From the NCBI GenBank assembly GCA_964387645.1, contig CAYLYM010000063.1, positions 1 to 22,709 on the forward strand: 22,709 nt of DNA. The letters run 5' to 3'. This DNA comes from CAYLYM01 sp964387645 (GTDB lineage: Bacteria > Calditrichota > Calditrichia > RBG-13-44-9). The first letter of the stretch is position 1; each line of letters starts with the position of its first letter. The translations under genes and the position numbers were made by a program. The notes beneath the pieces are model-generated. The model did no database searches. It was not told the origin of the DNA and saw nothing but the letters and a program-made list of their open reading frames with translations. Shown here one piece after another: positions 1 through 8,189 of the stretch.

Positions 1-2417
1 GTCAAAAGCCAGATCTTGAATTTGCTGCAAGAGACAACAAGTTAGTTAAAATATCCAAAACGCGATGGGGAACATTAGAAATAAAACCTGAGGTGATGGA
101 GACTAATATTCCTGGTGTTTTTGCCGGTGGTGATGTGGTGTTAGGACCTGCCACTGTGATAGAAGCCATTGCGGATGGGCGAAAAGCAGCTATAGCCATC
201 CACAAATATTTGACTGGCGAAAAATTGGAGATTCCAAAAAAGCCTTTTATCAGCCGCAAAGAAAACTTTAAAAAATTATCCAAAGAAGATTTTTCCAATG
301 TGCCCAAGTCCAAACGTCAGAATATGCCGGTAAGAAATCCAGAGGAAAGAAAAAAAGACTGGGAGGAGATTGAATTGGGTTTTACTCCCGAACAGGTTTA
401 TCAGGAATCTATCCGATGTCTTTCTTGTGGCTGCCAGGCTTTTTATGAGTGCGACCTGCGAAAATATGCAACTGAATACGAAGCTAATCAGAATAATTAT
501 CTGGGCGAATTCCATGATATACAGCCAGATTCCAGCCATCCATTTATTCAAATCGATCTAAACAAATGTATATTGTGTGGTAGGTGTGTGCGCATATGTG
601 ATGAAGTTATGGGATTAGGAGTTTTGGGCTTTGTACAGCGTGGTTTTAAAGCCAAAGTTAAACCCGTATTAGAGATGCCTTTAGCTGAAACGCATTGCAT
701 TTCTTGTGGTCAGTGTGTGGAAACTTGCCCCACGGGTGCTCTCATCGATAAAGTAGATGCGAGACAACCTAGTCCGTGGATTCTGGACAAGCGACCAACA
801 CTTTGTCAATATTGTAGTATTGGTTGTAGCATGATGGCGAATGTACTGGATAATCGGGTATTGAAAATCTCTGCAAAAAAAGATGCTGTGGTTAACGAGT
901 TTGGTAATTTATGCGTCCGGGGTAGATATGGCTTCCGGTATGTAAATAGCCCGGATCGTTTAACTCAACCATTAATCCGTAAAAATGGTAAATTGGTTGA
1001 ATCGACCTGGGAAGAAGCTTTTGCCTGCGCGGCTGAGAAGATTCAAAAAAGCCTGGCGGAAGGTTCCCCCTGGGCTGTGATAGGTTCACCTACTGTGACA
1101 AATGAAGAGAACTTCTTATTACAAAAATTCGCCCGAGTTGTATTAAAGACAAATAATTTAGGTTCCTTTTCTAGTGCAGGTTTGAATTCTGACGAACTTA
1201 TTTTTGCATCTAAATCTACTGCTGGCTTTATCGATATCGAGAAGAGTGATTTTATTTTTGTCAGCAATTTCGATCCAATGGATACTCATACTGTGCTTTA
1301 CATTAAACTTCAAAAAGCGTTAAGAAGAGGTCAAGCGATTTATATGGCTTGTTGTCCGGATTCTCGTTTAGCGCGAAAAGCAAATTTAATTAACATTCCA
1401 GAAGATAAACAGAGTCAATTCTTACAATATATTGTTGATTATGTCAATCACAGTGGTTGGCAGACGAAACTATCATCGTCAAATAATGAATTAAATTTAA
1501 ATGAGATTTACGAGAAGGCTGCAGGAATCACAAAGAAATTAAGTTTGAATGATTTTGGATTGAATAAAAAAGATTTTGAAGCATTTGTAAAGAAACTCGT
1601 TAAAGCGAAAAAACCGTTATTTATAATTCGTCTTAGTACAGCAAGCCCGGAATTTATTTCGTGGATGAATGCTTTAGCGTTGATTTTAGGTAAAGAGGAT
1701 TCCATCCTTGTTCTTCCAGAAGAAGTTAATTACCATGGTATGTTGGATATGGGGGTTTTACCTGATTTTCTGCCGGGCTTACAAAAAATAAAAAACAACT
1801 CAGTCATCGACAAATTCAATCGGGCTTGGTTTACAGAAATTCCGGTGAAAACGGGAATCGACAATTCTCAACTGATTCAAAATTTAACAGATGGATTCAT
1901 CCCCAATGTAATTATCTGGGGCCAAGATCCGGTCGGAACCGCCGGGGTACCATTGAATCGTTCTGAGAATGGTATAATCATTGTGGCCGACATGTTCCTC
2001 ACTGAGACAGCAAAATTAGCCGATGTGGTTTTTCCATTAGTGCCTTTTACGGAAACCAGTGGCACTACCACCAACGCTGAGTCACGAATACAACATTTTG
2101 AAGCAGCCATCGAACCACAAACAGGTTATCCCAATTGGAAGATTATAGTCGAATTGGCGCACCAACTCCAACAAAATTGGCAATATCAAAATGAAAAAGA
2201 TATCTTTAATGAAATTCAAACACTGGTACCAGCTTATCGTAACGAAATTGCTAATTTACGAGGGAAAAATCAAATTGTAAAAACTTTATCCGGTCACGAT
2301 AAGATTGGCAAATTTAAGTATGGATCAAATTATCTTTTCAGATGGTTCGATGAGAAAATTGGAAAAACATTAACAAATATTTCTGATCTTCTGAAATTCC
2401 ATCGGATTAGCGGGTAA
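1..2417 (+). CDS. Fused GltD-like flavoprotein / ferredoxin / NuoG-FdhA-like molybdopterin oxidoreductase (5' partial)
   Basis: The reading frame is open from base 3, so the gene begins before the window; the ATG at 93 lies inside the protein. Numbered from that ATG, residues 1-45 are the end of a GltD-type FAD/NAD(P) oxidoreductase (motif FAGGDVVLGPATVIEAIADG). A Cys segment CLSCGC follows near residue 110. Two [4Fe-4S] motifs come next, CILCGRCVRIC (about 157) and CISCGQCVETCP (about 204). The molybdopterin oxidoreductase part starts with CQYCSIGC and LCVRGRYGF. The C-terminal part (TETAKLADVVFPLVPF) matches the NuoG/formate dehydrogenase superfamily. After the TNN motif, where formate dehydrogenases carry catalytic Sec/Cys-His, this protein reads SSAGLNS, so those residues are absent. 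Inference: a large soluble NAD(P)H-linked electron-transfer enzyme or complex subunit, more NuoG-like than a true formate dehydrogenase. Domain assignment is firm; substrate is unknown. Confidence 0.85.
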   Translation, partial: QKPDLEFAARDNKLVKISKTRWGTLEIKPEVMETNIPGVFAGGDVVLGPATVIEAIADGRKAAIAIHKYLTGEKLEIPKKPFISRKENFKKLSKEDFSNVPKSKRQNMPVRNPEERKKDWEEIELGFTPEQVYQESIRCLSCGCQAFYECDLRKYATEYEANQNNYLGEFHDIQPDSSHPFIQIDLNKCILCGRCVRICDEVMGLGVLGFVQRGFKAKVKPVLEMPLAETHCISCGQCVETCPTGALIDKVDARQPSPWILDKRPTLCQYCSIGCSMMANVLDNRVLKISAKKDAVVNEFGNLCVRGRYGFRYVNSPDRLTQPLIRKNGKLVESTWEEAFACAAEKIQKSLAEGSPWAVIGSPTVTNEENFLLQKFARVVLKTNNLGSFSSAGLNSDELIFASKSTAGFIDIEKSDFIFVSNFDPMDTHTVLYIKLQKALRRGQAIYMACCPDSRLARKANLINIPEDKQSQFLQYIVDYVNHSGWQTKLSSSNNELNLNEIYEKAAGITKKLSLNDFGLNKKDFEAFVKKLVKAKKPLFIIRLSTASPEFISWMNALALILGKEDSILVLPEEVNYHGMLDMGVLPDFLPGLQKIKNNSVIDKFNRAWFTEIPVKTGIDNSQLIQNLTDGFIPNVIIWGQDPVGTAGVPLNRSENGIIIVADMFLTETAKLADVVFPLVPFTETSGTTTNAESRIQHFEAAIEPQTGYPNWKIIVELAHQLQQNWQYQNEKDIFNEIQTLVPAYRNEIANLRGKNQIVKTLSGHDKIGKFKYGSNYLFRWFDEKIGKTLTNISDLLKFHRISG

Positions 2418-2455
2418 AGATTATTTTTATATTTACAAACGATAAAAAACATAAA

Positions 2456-2484
2456 TTAAACAAAAAGATATTTATCTTGTTTAA
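2456..2484 (+). terminator. AT-rich hairpin after the redox gene, possible weak terminator
   Basis: The arms TTAAACAA and TTGTTTAA are perfect reverse complements, and an inner GAT/ATC pair is separated from the left arm by an AAA bulge, with an ATTT loop. The stem is AT-rich and has no proper T-run behind it, so termination is only a possibility. It lies 39 bases after the stop of the redox gene. Confidence 0.25.
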
Positions 2485-2583
2485 GAAATATTTTGATTCC
2501 AAAATGTCAGTTATATTTTAAATTTTTCTGATTATTTAGAATTTTTGAATATTAAAAATTAAATAATAATTGGAGGTTCTTAG

Positions 2584-2994
2584 ATGAACCATCACTTACA
2601 TATCACAGTAAAGTGTCCTAATTGTGCGAAATCTCTAATGTGTGATGAGGTATTGGTAAATGAACTTCCTTCCATTGCTCTTGAAGCAAAAATAGCAGAC
2701 AAAATTGGCAAGATATATTTAAGTCAAATTTATGGTAGTTATGATAAAATTTTCGATGGTGTAGATGATATTGTGGGAGCAATTGCCAATTTTTACTGTC
2801 CTACTTGTCATCAGCCCCTTCCAGTAATACAATTATGCGACTGTAAAGCTCCTTTGGTAGGATTGCAACTTGAAGTTGGAGGAATGATTAAAATTTGTTG
2901 TCGAAATGGGTGTAAGCGGCACTCCTTGGAATTCGAAGATATTAATGATGCTTTTATGCTATTTATGCGGAAGGATGATACGGGTCTTGGTTAA
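2584..2994 (+). CDS. Cys-rich small protein of unknown function
   Basis: A 136-residue protein that I do not recognise as a named family. It has ten cysteines, grouped as CPNC (11-14) plus C20, CPTC (72-75), CDC (85-87), and CC (105-106) plus C110. The two CPxC knuckles look like a split zinc ribbon or metal site. There is no signal peptide or membrane segment, so it is probably cytoplasmic. The start has a good ribosome-binding site (TTGGAGGT about 7 bases before ATG). It lies 166 bp after the redox gene on the same strand with a possible weak hairpin between them, so it may be co-transcribed and serve that enzyme (for example metal or cluster handling), but this is inference. It could equally be an independent zinc protein. 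Confidence 0.75.
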   Translation: MNHHLHITVKCPNCAKSLMCDEVLVNELPSIALEAKIADKIGKIYLSQIYGSYDKIFDGVDDIVGAIANFYCPTCHQPLPVIQLCDCKAPLVGLQLEVGGMIKICCRNGCKRHSLEFEDINDAFMLFMRKDDTGLG

Positions 2995-3075
2995 ATAGAG
3001 AAATGAGATAATAGTAATTAAATTTTACTCGATCTGTTTTTGAAATTCTGATCATATTTAATTTTTTAATTTAAA

Positions 3076-3645
3076 ATGAAAACGTTAATCTGGTCTTTTT
3101 TCGCTTATTTTTTAGGAAGTATACCGACAGCTTATTTTTTTTCCCGCTTCATTTTCCGTTTTGATATTCGAAAAAAAGGCACAGGAAATGTTGGTACGTT
3201 TAATTTTCTGCGAGTAACCAGTTCTAAAGGCCTATCGTTATTAGTTCTCATAATCGATGTATTAAAAGGATATTTGGCTTTGCAAATTTCGGCATTTTAT
3301 TTACCAGAAGATTACTATGTTTTTCCAGCAATTGCCGTGATACTTGGTCATGTATTTCCAATTTGGTTAAAGGGCAAAGGTGGAAGAGGACTGGCGACTT
3401 TGGCTGGCGTTTTCCTTTTCATTCAACCTACGGCCGTAGGAATTTGGTGCCTGATTTTTGGTTTGATTTATTTTGCTACTAAGAGATATATTATTGCAGC
3501 AATGTTTGCATTACTTTTGGTTAATTTTTTTATTTGTTTCAATTGGGGCTTTGAAATTTTCTTGATTTCTTCTTCTACATCGACTCTGGTAATGTTAAAA
3601 TACTTCCCAAGAATAAAAGACGAAATTATCAAAAAACAAAAATAA
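3076..3645 (+). CDS. plsY: PlsY-type glycerol-3-phosphate acyltransferase, divergent
   Basis: A 189-residue, strongly hydrophobic protein of the usual PlsY length (about 200), with several membrane segments. PlsY transfers an acyl group from acyl-phosphate to glycerol-3-phosphate, the first step of phospholipid synthesis, in the inner membrane. The family's three active-site loops are recognisable: GSIPTAYFFSR (about 14-24), GTGNVGTFNFLR (about 36-47) and GHVFPIWLKGKGGRGLAT (about 92-109). Loops 2 and 3 differ from the usual GSGNPGATNxxR and GGKGVAT at several normally conserved positions (P to V, A to T, T to F, K to R). It may therefore be a paralogue or a lineage variant with altered activity. 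No clear ribosome-binding site precedes the ATG. The stop overlaps the ribosome-binding site of the gcvT-like gene behind it, so the two are probably translated from one message. Confidence 0.8.
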   Translation: MKTLIWSFFAYFLGSIPTAYFFSRFIFRFDIRKKGTGNVGTFNFLRVTSSKGLSLLVLIIDVLKGYLALQISAFYLPEDYYVFPAIAVILGHVFPIWLKGKGGRGLATLAGVFLFIQPTAVGIWCLIFGLIYFATKRYIIAAMFALLLVNFFICFNWGFEIFLISSSTSTLVMLKYFPRIKDEIIKKQK

Positions 3646-3651
3646 AAGGAG
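3645..3651 (+). promoter_or_regulatory. Ribosome-binding site fixing the TTG start of gcvT
   Basis: AAAGGAG lies six bases before a TTG codon at 3658. It overlaps the last base of the plsY stop codon. This supports TTG rather than a later ATG as the gcvT start, and suggests coupling with plsY. Confidence 0.7.
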
Positions 3652-3657
3652 TTTATT

Positions 3658-4734
3658 TTGAATACGAAAAAAACCGCTCTCTATGATATCCATGTTTCTC
3701 TAGGTGCAAAAATGGTTGAATTTGCTGGATTTTTGATGCCAATCCAATATGAAGGTATTTTATTGGAGCATAAAAAAGTGCGAACATCAGTGGGTGTTTT
3801 TGATGTTTCACACATGGGAGAAATTGAAGTTCGCGGTCCAAAAGCCCTGGAATTCGTCAATTATATCACGATAAATGATGCTTCTAAGCTTGCTGTGCAT
3901 CAAGCCCAATATACTGCTATGTGTTATCCGGATGGTGGGATTGTTGATGATTTGATTTGTTATCGGATGCCTGATCATTACTTACTGGTGGTGAACGCAG
4001 CAAATACGGAAAAAGATTTTCAATGGTTGATTGAAAACAAATTGGATGGGATTGAATTGATCAATATCAGCGATTCTATAACGCAATTAGCAGTTCAGGG
4101 TAAAAATGCAGAACCAACACTACAAAAATTAACTGATGTTGATCTCTCTAAAATAAAATATTTCTGGTTTCAACAGGGTAAATTAGCCGGTGTGAATATG
4201 ATAATTTCTCGCACTGGGTATACGGGTGAACCTGGATTTGAACTTTATTTTCCGTGTGAATATTCAAAAGCTGTATGGGAAGCGATTTTTGAGGCCGGTG
4301 CAGAGTTCAATATTGCACCGATTGGTTTAGGTGCACGTGATTCATTACGATTGGAGAAAAAATATTGCCTTTATGGCAATGATATCGATAAAACCACAAA
4401 TCCAGTCGAAGCTGGACTGGAGTGGATCACTAAATTTAATAAAGGGGATTTTATAGGCCGGGATGTTTTATTGAAAATTAAAGAAGAAGGACCCAAGCGG
4501 AAGCTTGTAGGTTTTTTATGTGAAGGGAAAATGATTCCACGGCATAATTATCCAATCGAGAAAGAAGGAAAAGAAGTGGGTTACGTTACCAGTGGATGTT
4601 TTTCACCTATTCTGGAAAAAAACATTGGTCTTGGATATGTAACAACTGAATTATCCGAAATAGGTACGCGTCTTGAGATGAGGTCTCGCGGACGATCAAT
4701 ACCAATTGAAATCGTTAAAACACCTTTTGTTTAA
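3658..4734 (+). CDS. gcvT: Aminomethyltransferase, T protein of the glycine cleavage system
   Basis: A 358-residue protein, full length for GcvT (about 360). It transfers the aminomethyl carbon from the lipoyl H protein to tetrahydrofolate, releasing ammonia, in the cytoplasm. Visible family motifs are GVFDVSHMGEIEVRG (about 46-60), GGIVDDLICYRM with the conserved catalytic-region Asp (about 95-106), RTGYTGEPGFELYFP (about 183-197) and GLGARDSLRLEKKYCLYGNDID (about 222-243), followed by the C-terminal barrel domain. It begins with TTG behind a strong ribosome-binding site, 12 bases after plsY. The P and H proteins are not in the window, so they must be encoded elsewhere. A strong terminator follows 45 bp after the stop. 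Confidence 0.95.
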   Translation: MNTKKTALYDIHVSLGAKMVEFAGFLMPIQYEGILLEHKKVRTSVGVFDVSHMGEIEVRGPKALEFVNYITINDASKLAVHQAQYTAMCYPDGGIVDDLICYRMPDHYLLVVNAANTEKDFQWLIENKLDGIELINISDSITQLAVQGKNAEPTLQKLTDVDLSKIKYFWFQQGKLAGVNMIISRTGYTGEPGFELYFPCEYSKAVWEAIFEAGAEFNIAPIGLGARDSLRLEKKYCLYGNDIDKTTNPVEAGLEWITKFNKGDFIGRDVLLKIKEEGPKRKLVGFLCEGKMIPRHNYPIEKEGKEVGYVTSGCFSPILEKNIGLGYVTTELSEIGTRLEMRSRGRSIPIEIVKTPFV

Positions 4735-4779
4735 AATATTTTTTGTTGTTAATTTTTATTAAATATGATTAAATCAATA

Positions 4780-4807
4780 AAGCCTTCCAAATGTGGAAGG
4801 CTTTTTT
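4780..4807 (+). terminator. Rho-independent terminator after gcvT
   Basis: A perfect 10-bp stem, AAGCCTTCCA / TGGAAGGCTT, with an AATG loop runs into six T residues. It ends the plsY-gcvT unit and insulates ftsK. Confidence 0.93.
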
Positions 4808-4900
4808 ACTAATTTTTTAACTGTAATTGAGTATTGTTTTTTTGATTTTTAAAAATTAATAATTAGTTAATTAATTTATTCATGGGTTTTATCATGTAAG

Positions 4901-4929
4901 TTGTATTTAGTTTAGACACTGATTATATT
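4901..4929 (+). promoter_or_regulatory. Possible sigma-70-type promoter for ftsK
   Basis: TTGTAT (4901-4906), a 17-bp spacer and TATATT (4924-4929) lie 26 bases before the ftsK ATG and behind the gcvT terminator, where a promoter is expected. The DNA is so AT-rich that chance matches are common. Confidence 0.3.
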
Positions 4930-4955
4930 TAAGTGTTTATTTTCAAATAGGTAAA

Positions 4956-7439
4956 ATGGTATTTAAATCCAGAAAAAAAAGAAAAAAAGCCGATAGTAAA
5001 AAATCATCGTCAAGATCAGCAGGAATGATTCGAAATGAAATTTATGGATTGCTGCTCATTACTATTGGTATATTGTTAGCACTTTCTATTCTTTCTTATC
5101 ACCAAAGCGATCCAGTGGGTTTTCTTGATGAAGGAAATATTTTTAAAGTAAAGAATTGGATGGGAATTGTTGGAGCAACTATCGCGGCGCCTCTGTTCCA
5201 GTGGACCTTTGGATACCCCATACTTGTGCTGCCCATACTTATCACAGTCATTGGTTTTTTCCTTTTATTACATTTACCTCTTCAAAAATTGGTACGCTTT
5301 TCTGCGATACTTACATTCTGGGGAATTTTTTTGGGTACTTTATTGGCACTACCAGAATCTCTTAAAACTTATGGAAATGTACAATCTTTTTATCCTAGTG
5401 GTTTTATAGGTGGAATTTTAGCAGCTTATCTGGTGAAATTTTTTAGTAAATTTGGTGCCCTTTTTATTATTATCGTGATATTCTTAATGTTATTAATTGT
5501 GACATTTCATTTGCGTATATCTGATTTCACTTATGTTTTCATAGAAATTATCCGAAAAATCATTTCGGGCCTCAAAGAATTTTTCATCAATATCATTTCA
5601 CGCAGAAAAAAAGTAAAGTTTGAATCACTTCCCAAGAAAATTTCTGGATTAAAACCGGAAATGTCATTACAAGAAGAAGTACAGGATCCTTTTTATCAAC
5701 CCACTTTACCTTCTGAAAAAGATAGATTAGTGATAGAGCCATCTGAGCGGGAAGAATATTTGGAAATTGTTCACCATGAAAAAATATCTTCTTCTCGAGA
5801 CTCAAATGAAGGGGATATGCCAGACAGATTAGGTGAACAGAGTCTAGTTAATTCTAAGTGTGAAGACACAAAGACACAAAATCAGAAAGAAAAATTGGGA
5901 TTTGAAATTCAAGAAGCACATCATGAAAAAGAGCTAGATTATGATTCTCTGGTAAGAGATTCTCTCTCTAGATATCAATTTCCCTCGACTGGCCTTTTAA
6001 TTGAAGATTCACAGGAACAGATACATCTGTCTGAAACAGAACTTAAAAACAACGCTCGGCTATTAGAAAATACTCTGGCTCAGTTTGGTGTAAGAGCTAC
6101 TGTAAATAGAGTAGTAGAAGGACCGGTAATTACATTATATGAAGTCAAGCCGGCACAAGGAGTGAAAATCAGCCGAATTGTCAGTTTGGCAGACGATCTA
6201 GCTTTAGCGATGCGGGCTCGCGGGATTCGGATGATTGCCCCCATACCTGGCAAAGCAGCAATTGGAATTGAAATACCGAACCGTAAACCCTCGACAGTTT
6301 ATTTCCGTTCAATTGTCCGATCTGAAACGTTTATTAATTATCGGGGCAACCTGGTATTGGGTTTGGGTAAAACCATTTCTGGAGAGGTTTATTGTACAGA
6401 TCTGACCAGAATGCCTCATTTGCTAATGGCTGGAGCCACTGGTTCAGGAAAAAGCGTTGGTATTAATACCATGATTGCCAGCTTGCTTTATCGAGTTCCA
6501 CCCAGCGATTTAAAATTTGTGTTAATTGACCCTAAGAAATTAGAGCTTTCCATTTACGCCAAGCTGAAGGACCATTACCTGGCCATTGCACCAGAGTTGG
6601 ATGAAATTGTTATCACTCATCCCCAAAATGCAATAATGATTCTCCGTAGCATGGTCAACGAAATGGAAGAGCGGTATGATAAGTTGGCGGCTTTAGGCGT
6701 CCGTGAAATCACTCATTACAATCGAAAGATTGAAGAATATCAAAAAAATGGAGAAACTTCGGAAGAATTCCGGAAGTTACCTTACATCGTTATTGTAATA
6801 GATGAATTAGCTGATCTTATATTATCGGCCGCACGAGAAGTGGAAGAACCTATAACCCGCTTGGCTCAGATGGCCAGAGCTGTTGGCATACATTTAATTA
6901 TGGCCACACAGAGGCCATCTGTTGATATTATAACCGGTCTGATTAAAGCTAATTTCCCGGCACGTATTGCTTATCAAGTTGCTACTCGGCCAGATTCCAA
7001 AGTTATTCTGGATATGTATGGTGCTGAACAGCTTATAGGAAATGGCGATATGCTATTTTTTCCACCAGGGAAAGTAAAACCCATTCGATTGCAAAATGCC
7101 CTGATTACTACTGAAGAAGTGGAAAGAATTATTAAACATATACGTAAACAACCTAAATTTCCACCTTATCAACTAAAGTTAATCCGTACTCGTACAACAA
7201 AAGGGATTGGATCGGCGAGTGCCTTTGAACGGGATGAACTTTTCGATAAAGCTAAAGAAATTGTAATTCGATATCAACAGGGATCAACGTCACTTCTCCA
7301 GCGTAAATTAAAGATTGGATATGCTCGAGCGGGGCGAATTATGGATCAATTAGAAGAAGCAGGTATTGTTGGCCCTGTTCAAGATGGCAAAGCAAGAGAA
7401 GTATTAGTTTCAAGTTATTCTTCGGATACTAGTGAATAA
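4956..7439 (+). CDS. ftsK: DNA translocase FtsK
   Basis: An 827-residue FtsK/SpoIIIE-family ATP-driven DNA pump that clears chromosome ends through the division septum and activates dimer resolution. After a Lys-rich start, the N-terminal 180 residues hold about four membrane segments. A charged, low-complexity linker spans about 220-330. The motor follows, with Walker A GATGSGKSVG (about 492-501), LIDPKKLELSIY, Walker B VIVIDELADL (about 611-620) and MATQRPSVDIITGLIKAN. The C-terminal winged-helix gamma domain, which reads polar DNA sequences in the family, is present (about 759-820, with LLQRKLKIGYARAGRIMDQL). All parts are intact. The ATG has only a weak ribosome-binding site (ATAGGT). The LolA-type gene follows after 22 bp, as in many Gram-negative genomes, so the two probably form one operon. 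Confidence 0.96.
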   Translation: MVFKSRKKRKKADSKKSSSRSAGMIRNEIYGLLLITIGILLALSILSYHQSDPVGFLDEGNIFKVKNWMGIVGATIAAPLFQWTFGYPILVLPILITVIGFFLLLHLPLQKLVRFSAILTFWGIFLGTLLALPESLKTYGNVQSFYPSGFIGGILAAYLVKFFSKFGALFIIIVIFLMLLIVTFHLRISDFTYVFIEIIRKIISGLKEFFINIISRRKKVKFESLPKKISGLKPEMSLQEEVQDPFYQPTLPSEKDRLVIEPSEREEYLEIVHHEKISSSRDSNEGDMPDRLGEQSLVNSKCEDTKTQNQKEKLGFEIQEAHHEKELDYDSLVRDSLSRYQFPSTGLLIEDSQEQIHLSETELKNNARLLENTLAQFGVRATVNRVVEGPVITLYEVKPAQGVKISRIVSLADDLALAMRARGIRMIAPIPGKAAIGIEIPNRKPSTVYFRSIVRSETFINYRGNLVLGLGKTISGEVYCTDLTRMPHLLMAGATGSGKSVGINTMIASLLYRVPPSDLKFVLIDPKKLELSIYAKLKDHYLAIAPELDEIVITHPQNAIMILRSMVNEMEERYDKLAALGVREITHYNRKIEEYQKNGETSEEFRKLPYIVIVIDELADLILSAAREVEEPITRLAQMARAVGIHLIMATQRPSVDIITGLIKANFPARIAYQVATRPDSKVILDMYGAEQLIGNGDMLFFPPGKVKPIRLQNALITTEEVERIIKHIRKQPKFPPYQLKLIRTRTTKGIGSASAFERDELFDKAKEIVIRYQQGSTSLLQRKLKIGYARAGRIMDQLEEAGIVGPVQDGKAREVLVSSYSSDTSE

Positions 7440-7461
7440 ATTTAAACTGAGGTAATTTTAT

Positions 7462-8097
7462 ATGTTAAAGAAAATATTCCTTCTTTTGTTTACTATTGTT
7501 ATTTTAGCATATTGTGCTACTGATATTGGAAAAATCATTAAAAATGTTCAGAAAAAGTACAAAAAAGTCTCTTCGATTTATGTTGATTTCAAACAGATTA
7601 ACCGATTCAAATTGACAGGTTTAAGTAGTGAGATCTTCGGTTCATTATTGTTAACCAAAGATGATCGTTTTAGATTGGAGACTGAGGATCAGATAATAGT
7701 AAGCGATGGAAAAACATTTTGGCGCTACAATAAGTTAGAGAATCAGGTTATTATAGATTATGCAAAAAAAACCGAACAAGATGTTTTTCTTCATGATTTT
7801 TTATTTAATATACAGGAAAAATATTTTAGTCAGGTTTTATCAGAAAGAAAAGTGAATAGTGACAAGATATTTGAAATAAAACTAACTCCTAAAAATTCAG
7901 AATCCAGTTTTTTTGAATACATCAAAGTGTGGATAGTAGATAAATCATGGGAAATAAAGCGAGTGATCTATGTAGATTACAATGAGAATGAAACAGAATA
8001 TGAAATAGAAAAGCTTTCGATAAATCCAACTATAAAAGAAAATGATTTTAAATTAAATATACCTCAAGGCATCGAGGTAGTTGATTTAAGGTTTTGA
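7462..8097 (+). CDS. lolA: LolA-like periplasmic lipoprotein carrier
   Basis: A 211-residue exported protein. Residues 1-18 form a signal peptide (MLKKIFLLLFTIVILAYC). The Cys lies at its end, but LAYC is a poor lipobox, so cleavage by signal peptidase I is more likely. The body shows the LolA/LolA-like beta fold: an FKQINRFKLTG strand, GSLLLTKDDRFRLET, then IIVSDGKTFWRYNKLENQV, which corresponds to the family's conserved W-Y segment, and a C-terminal strand rich in acidic residues. LolA carries outer-membrane lipoproteins from LolCDE to the outer membrane. Its position 22 bp behind ftsK, with GAGGT before the ATG, supports the name. Sequence similarity within the family is low, so a LolA-like outer-membrane sorting protein with another cargo cannot be excluded. 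Confidence 0.83.
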   Translation: MLKKIFLLLFTIVILAYCATDIGKIIKNVQKKYKKVSSIYVDFKQINRFKLTGLSSEIFGSLLLTKDDRFRLETEDQIIVSDGKTFWRYNKLENQVIIDYAKKTEQDVFLHDFLFNIQEKYFSQVLSERKVNSDKIFEIKLTPKNSESSFFEYIKVWIVDKSWEIKRVIYVDYNENETEYEIEKLSINPTIKENDFKLNIPQGIEVVDLRF

Positions 8098-8099
8098 AA

Positions 8100-8128
8100 T
8101 TGAAAAAAGGTATTTAGAGTAATATTCT
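8100..8128 (+). promoter_or_regulatory. Possible promoter for the wzc-like gene
   Basis: TTGAAA (8100-8105), a 17-bp spacer and TATTCT (8123-8128) lie in the 92-bp gap between the LolA-like gene and the wzc-like gene. The spacing is ideal, but the background is AT-rich and the match could be chance. Confidence 0.3.
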
Positions 8129-8175
8129 CAATTAAATCAGAATTAACTAAACATTGTTGTTTATTAAAAATATCA

Positions 8176-8183
8176 AGTGAGGT
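8176..8183 (+). promoter_or_regulatory. Ribosome-binding site fixing the GTG start of the wzc-like gene
   Basis: AGTGAGGT ends six bases before the GTG at 8190. No ATG nearby in this frame has comparable support, so GTG is taken as the start. Confidence 0.6.
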
Positions 8184-8189
8184 TCACGA

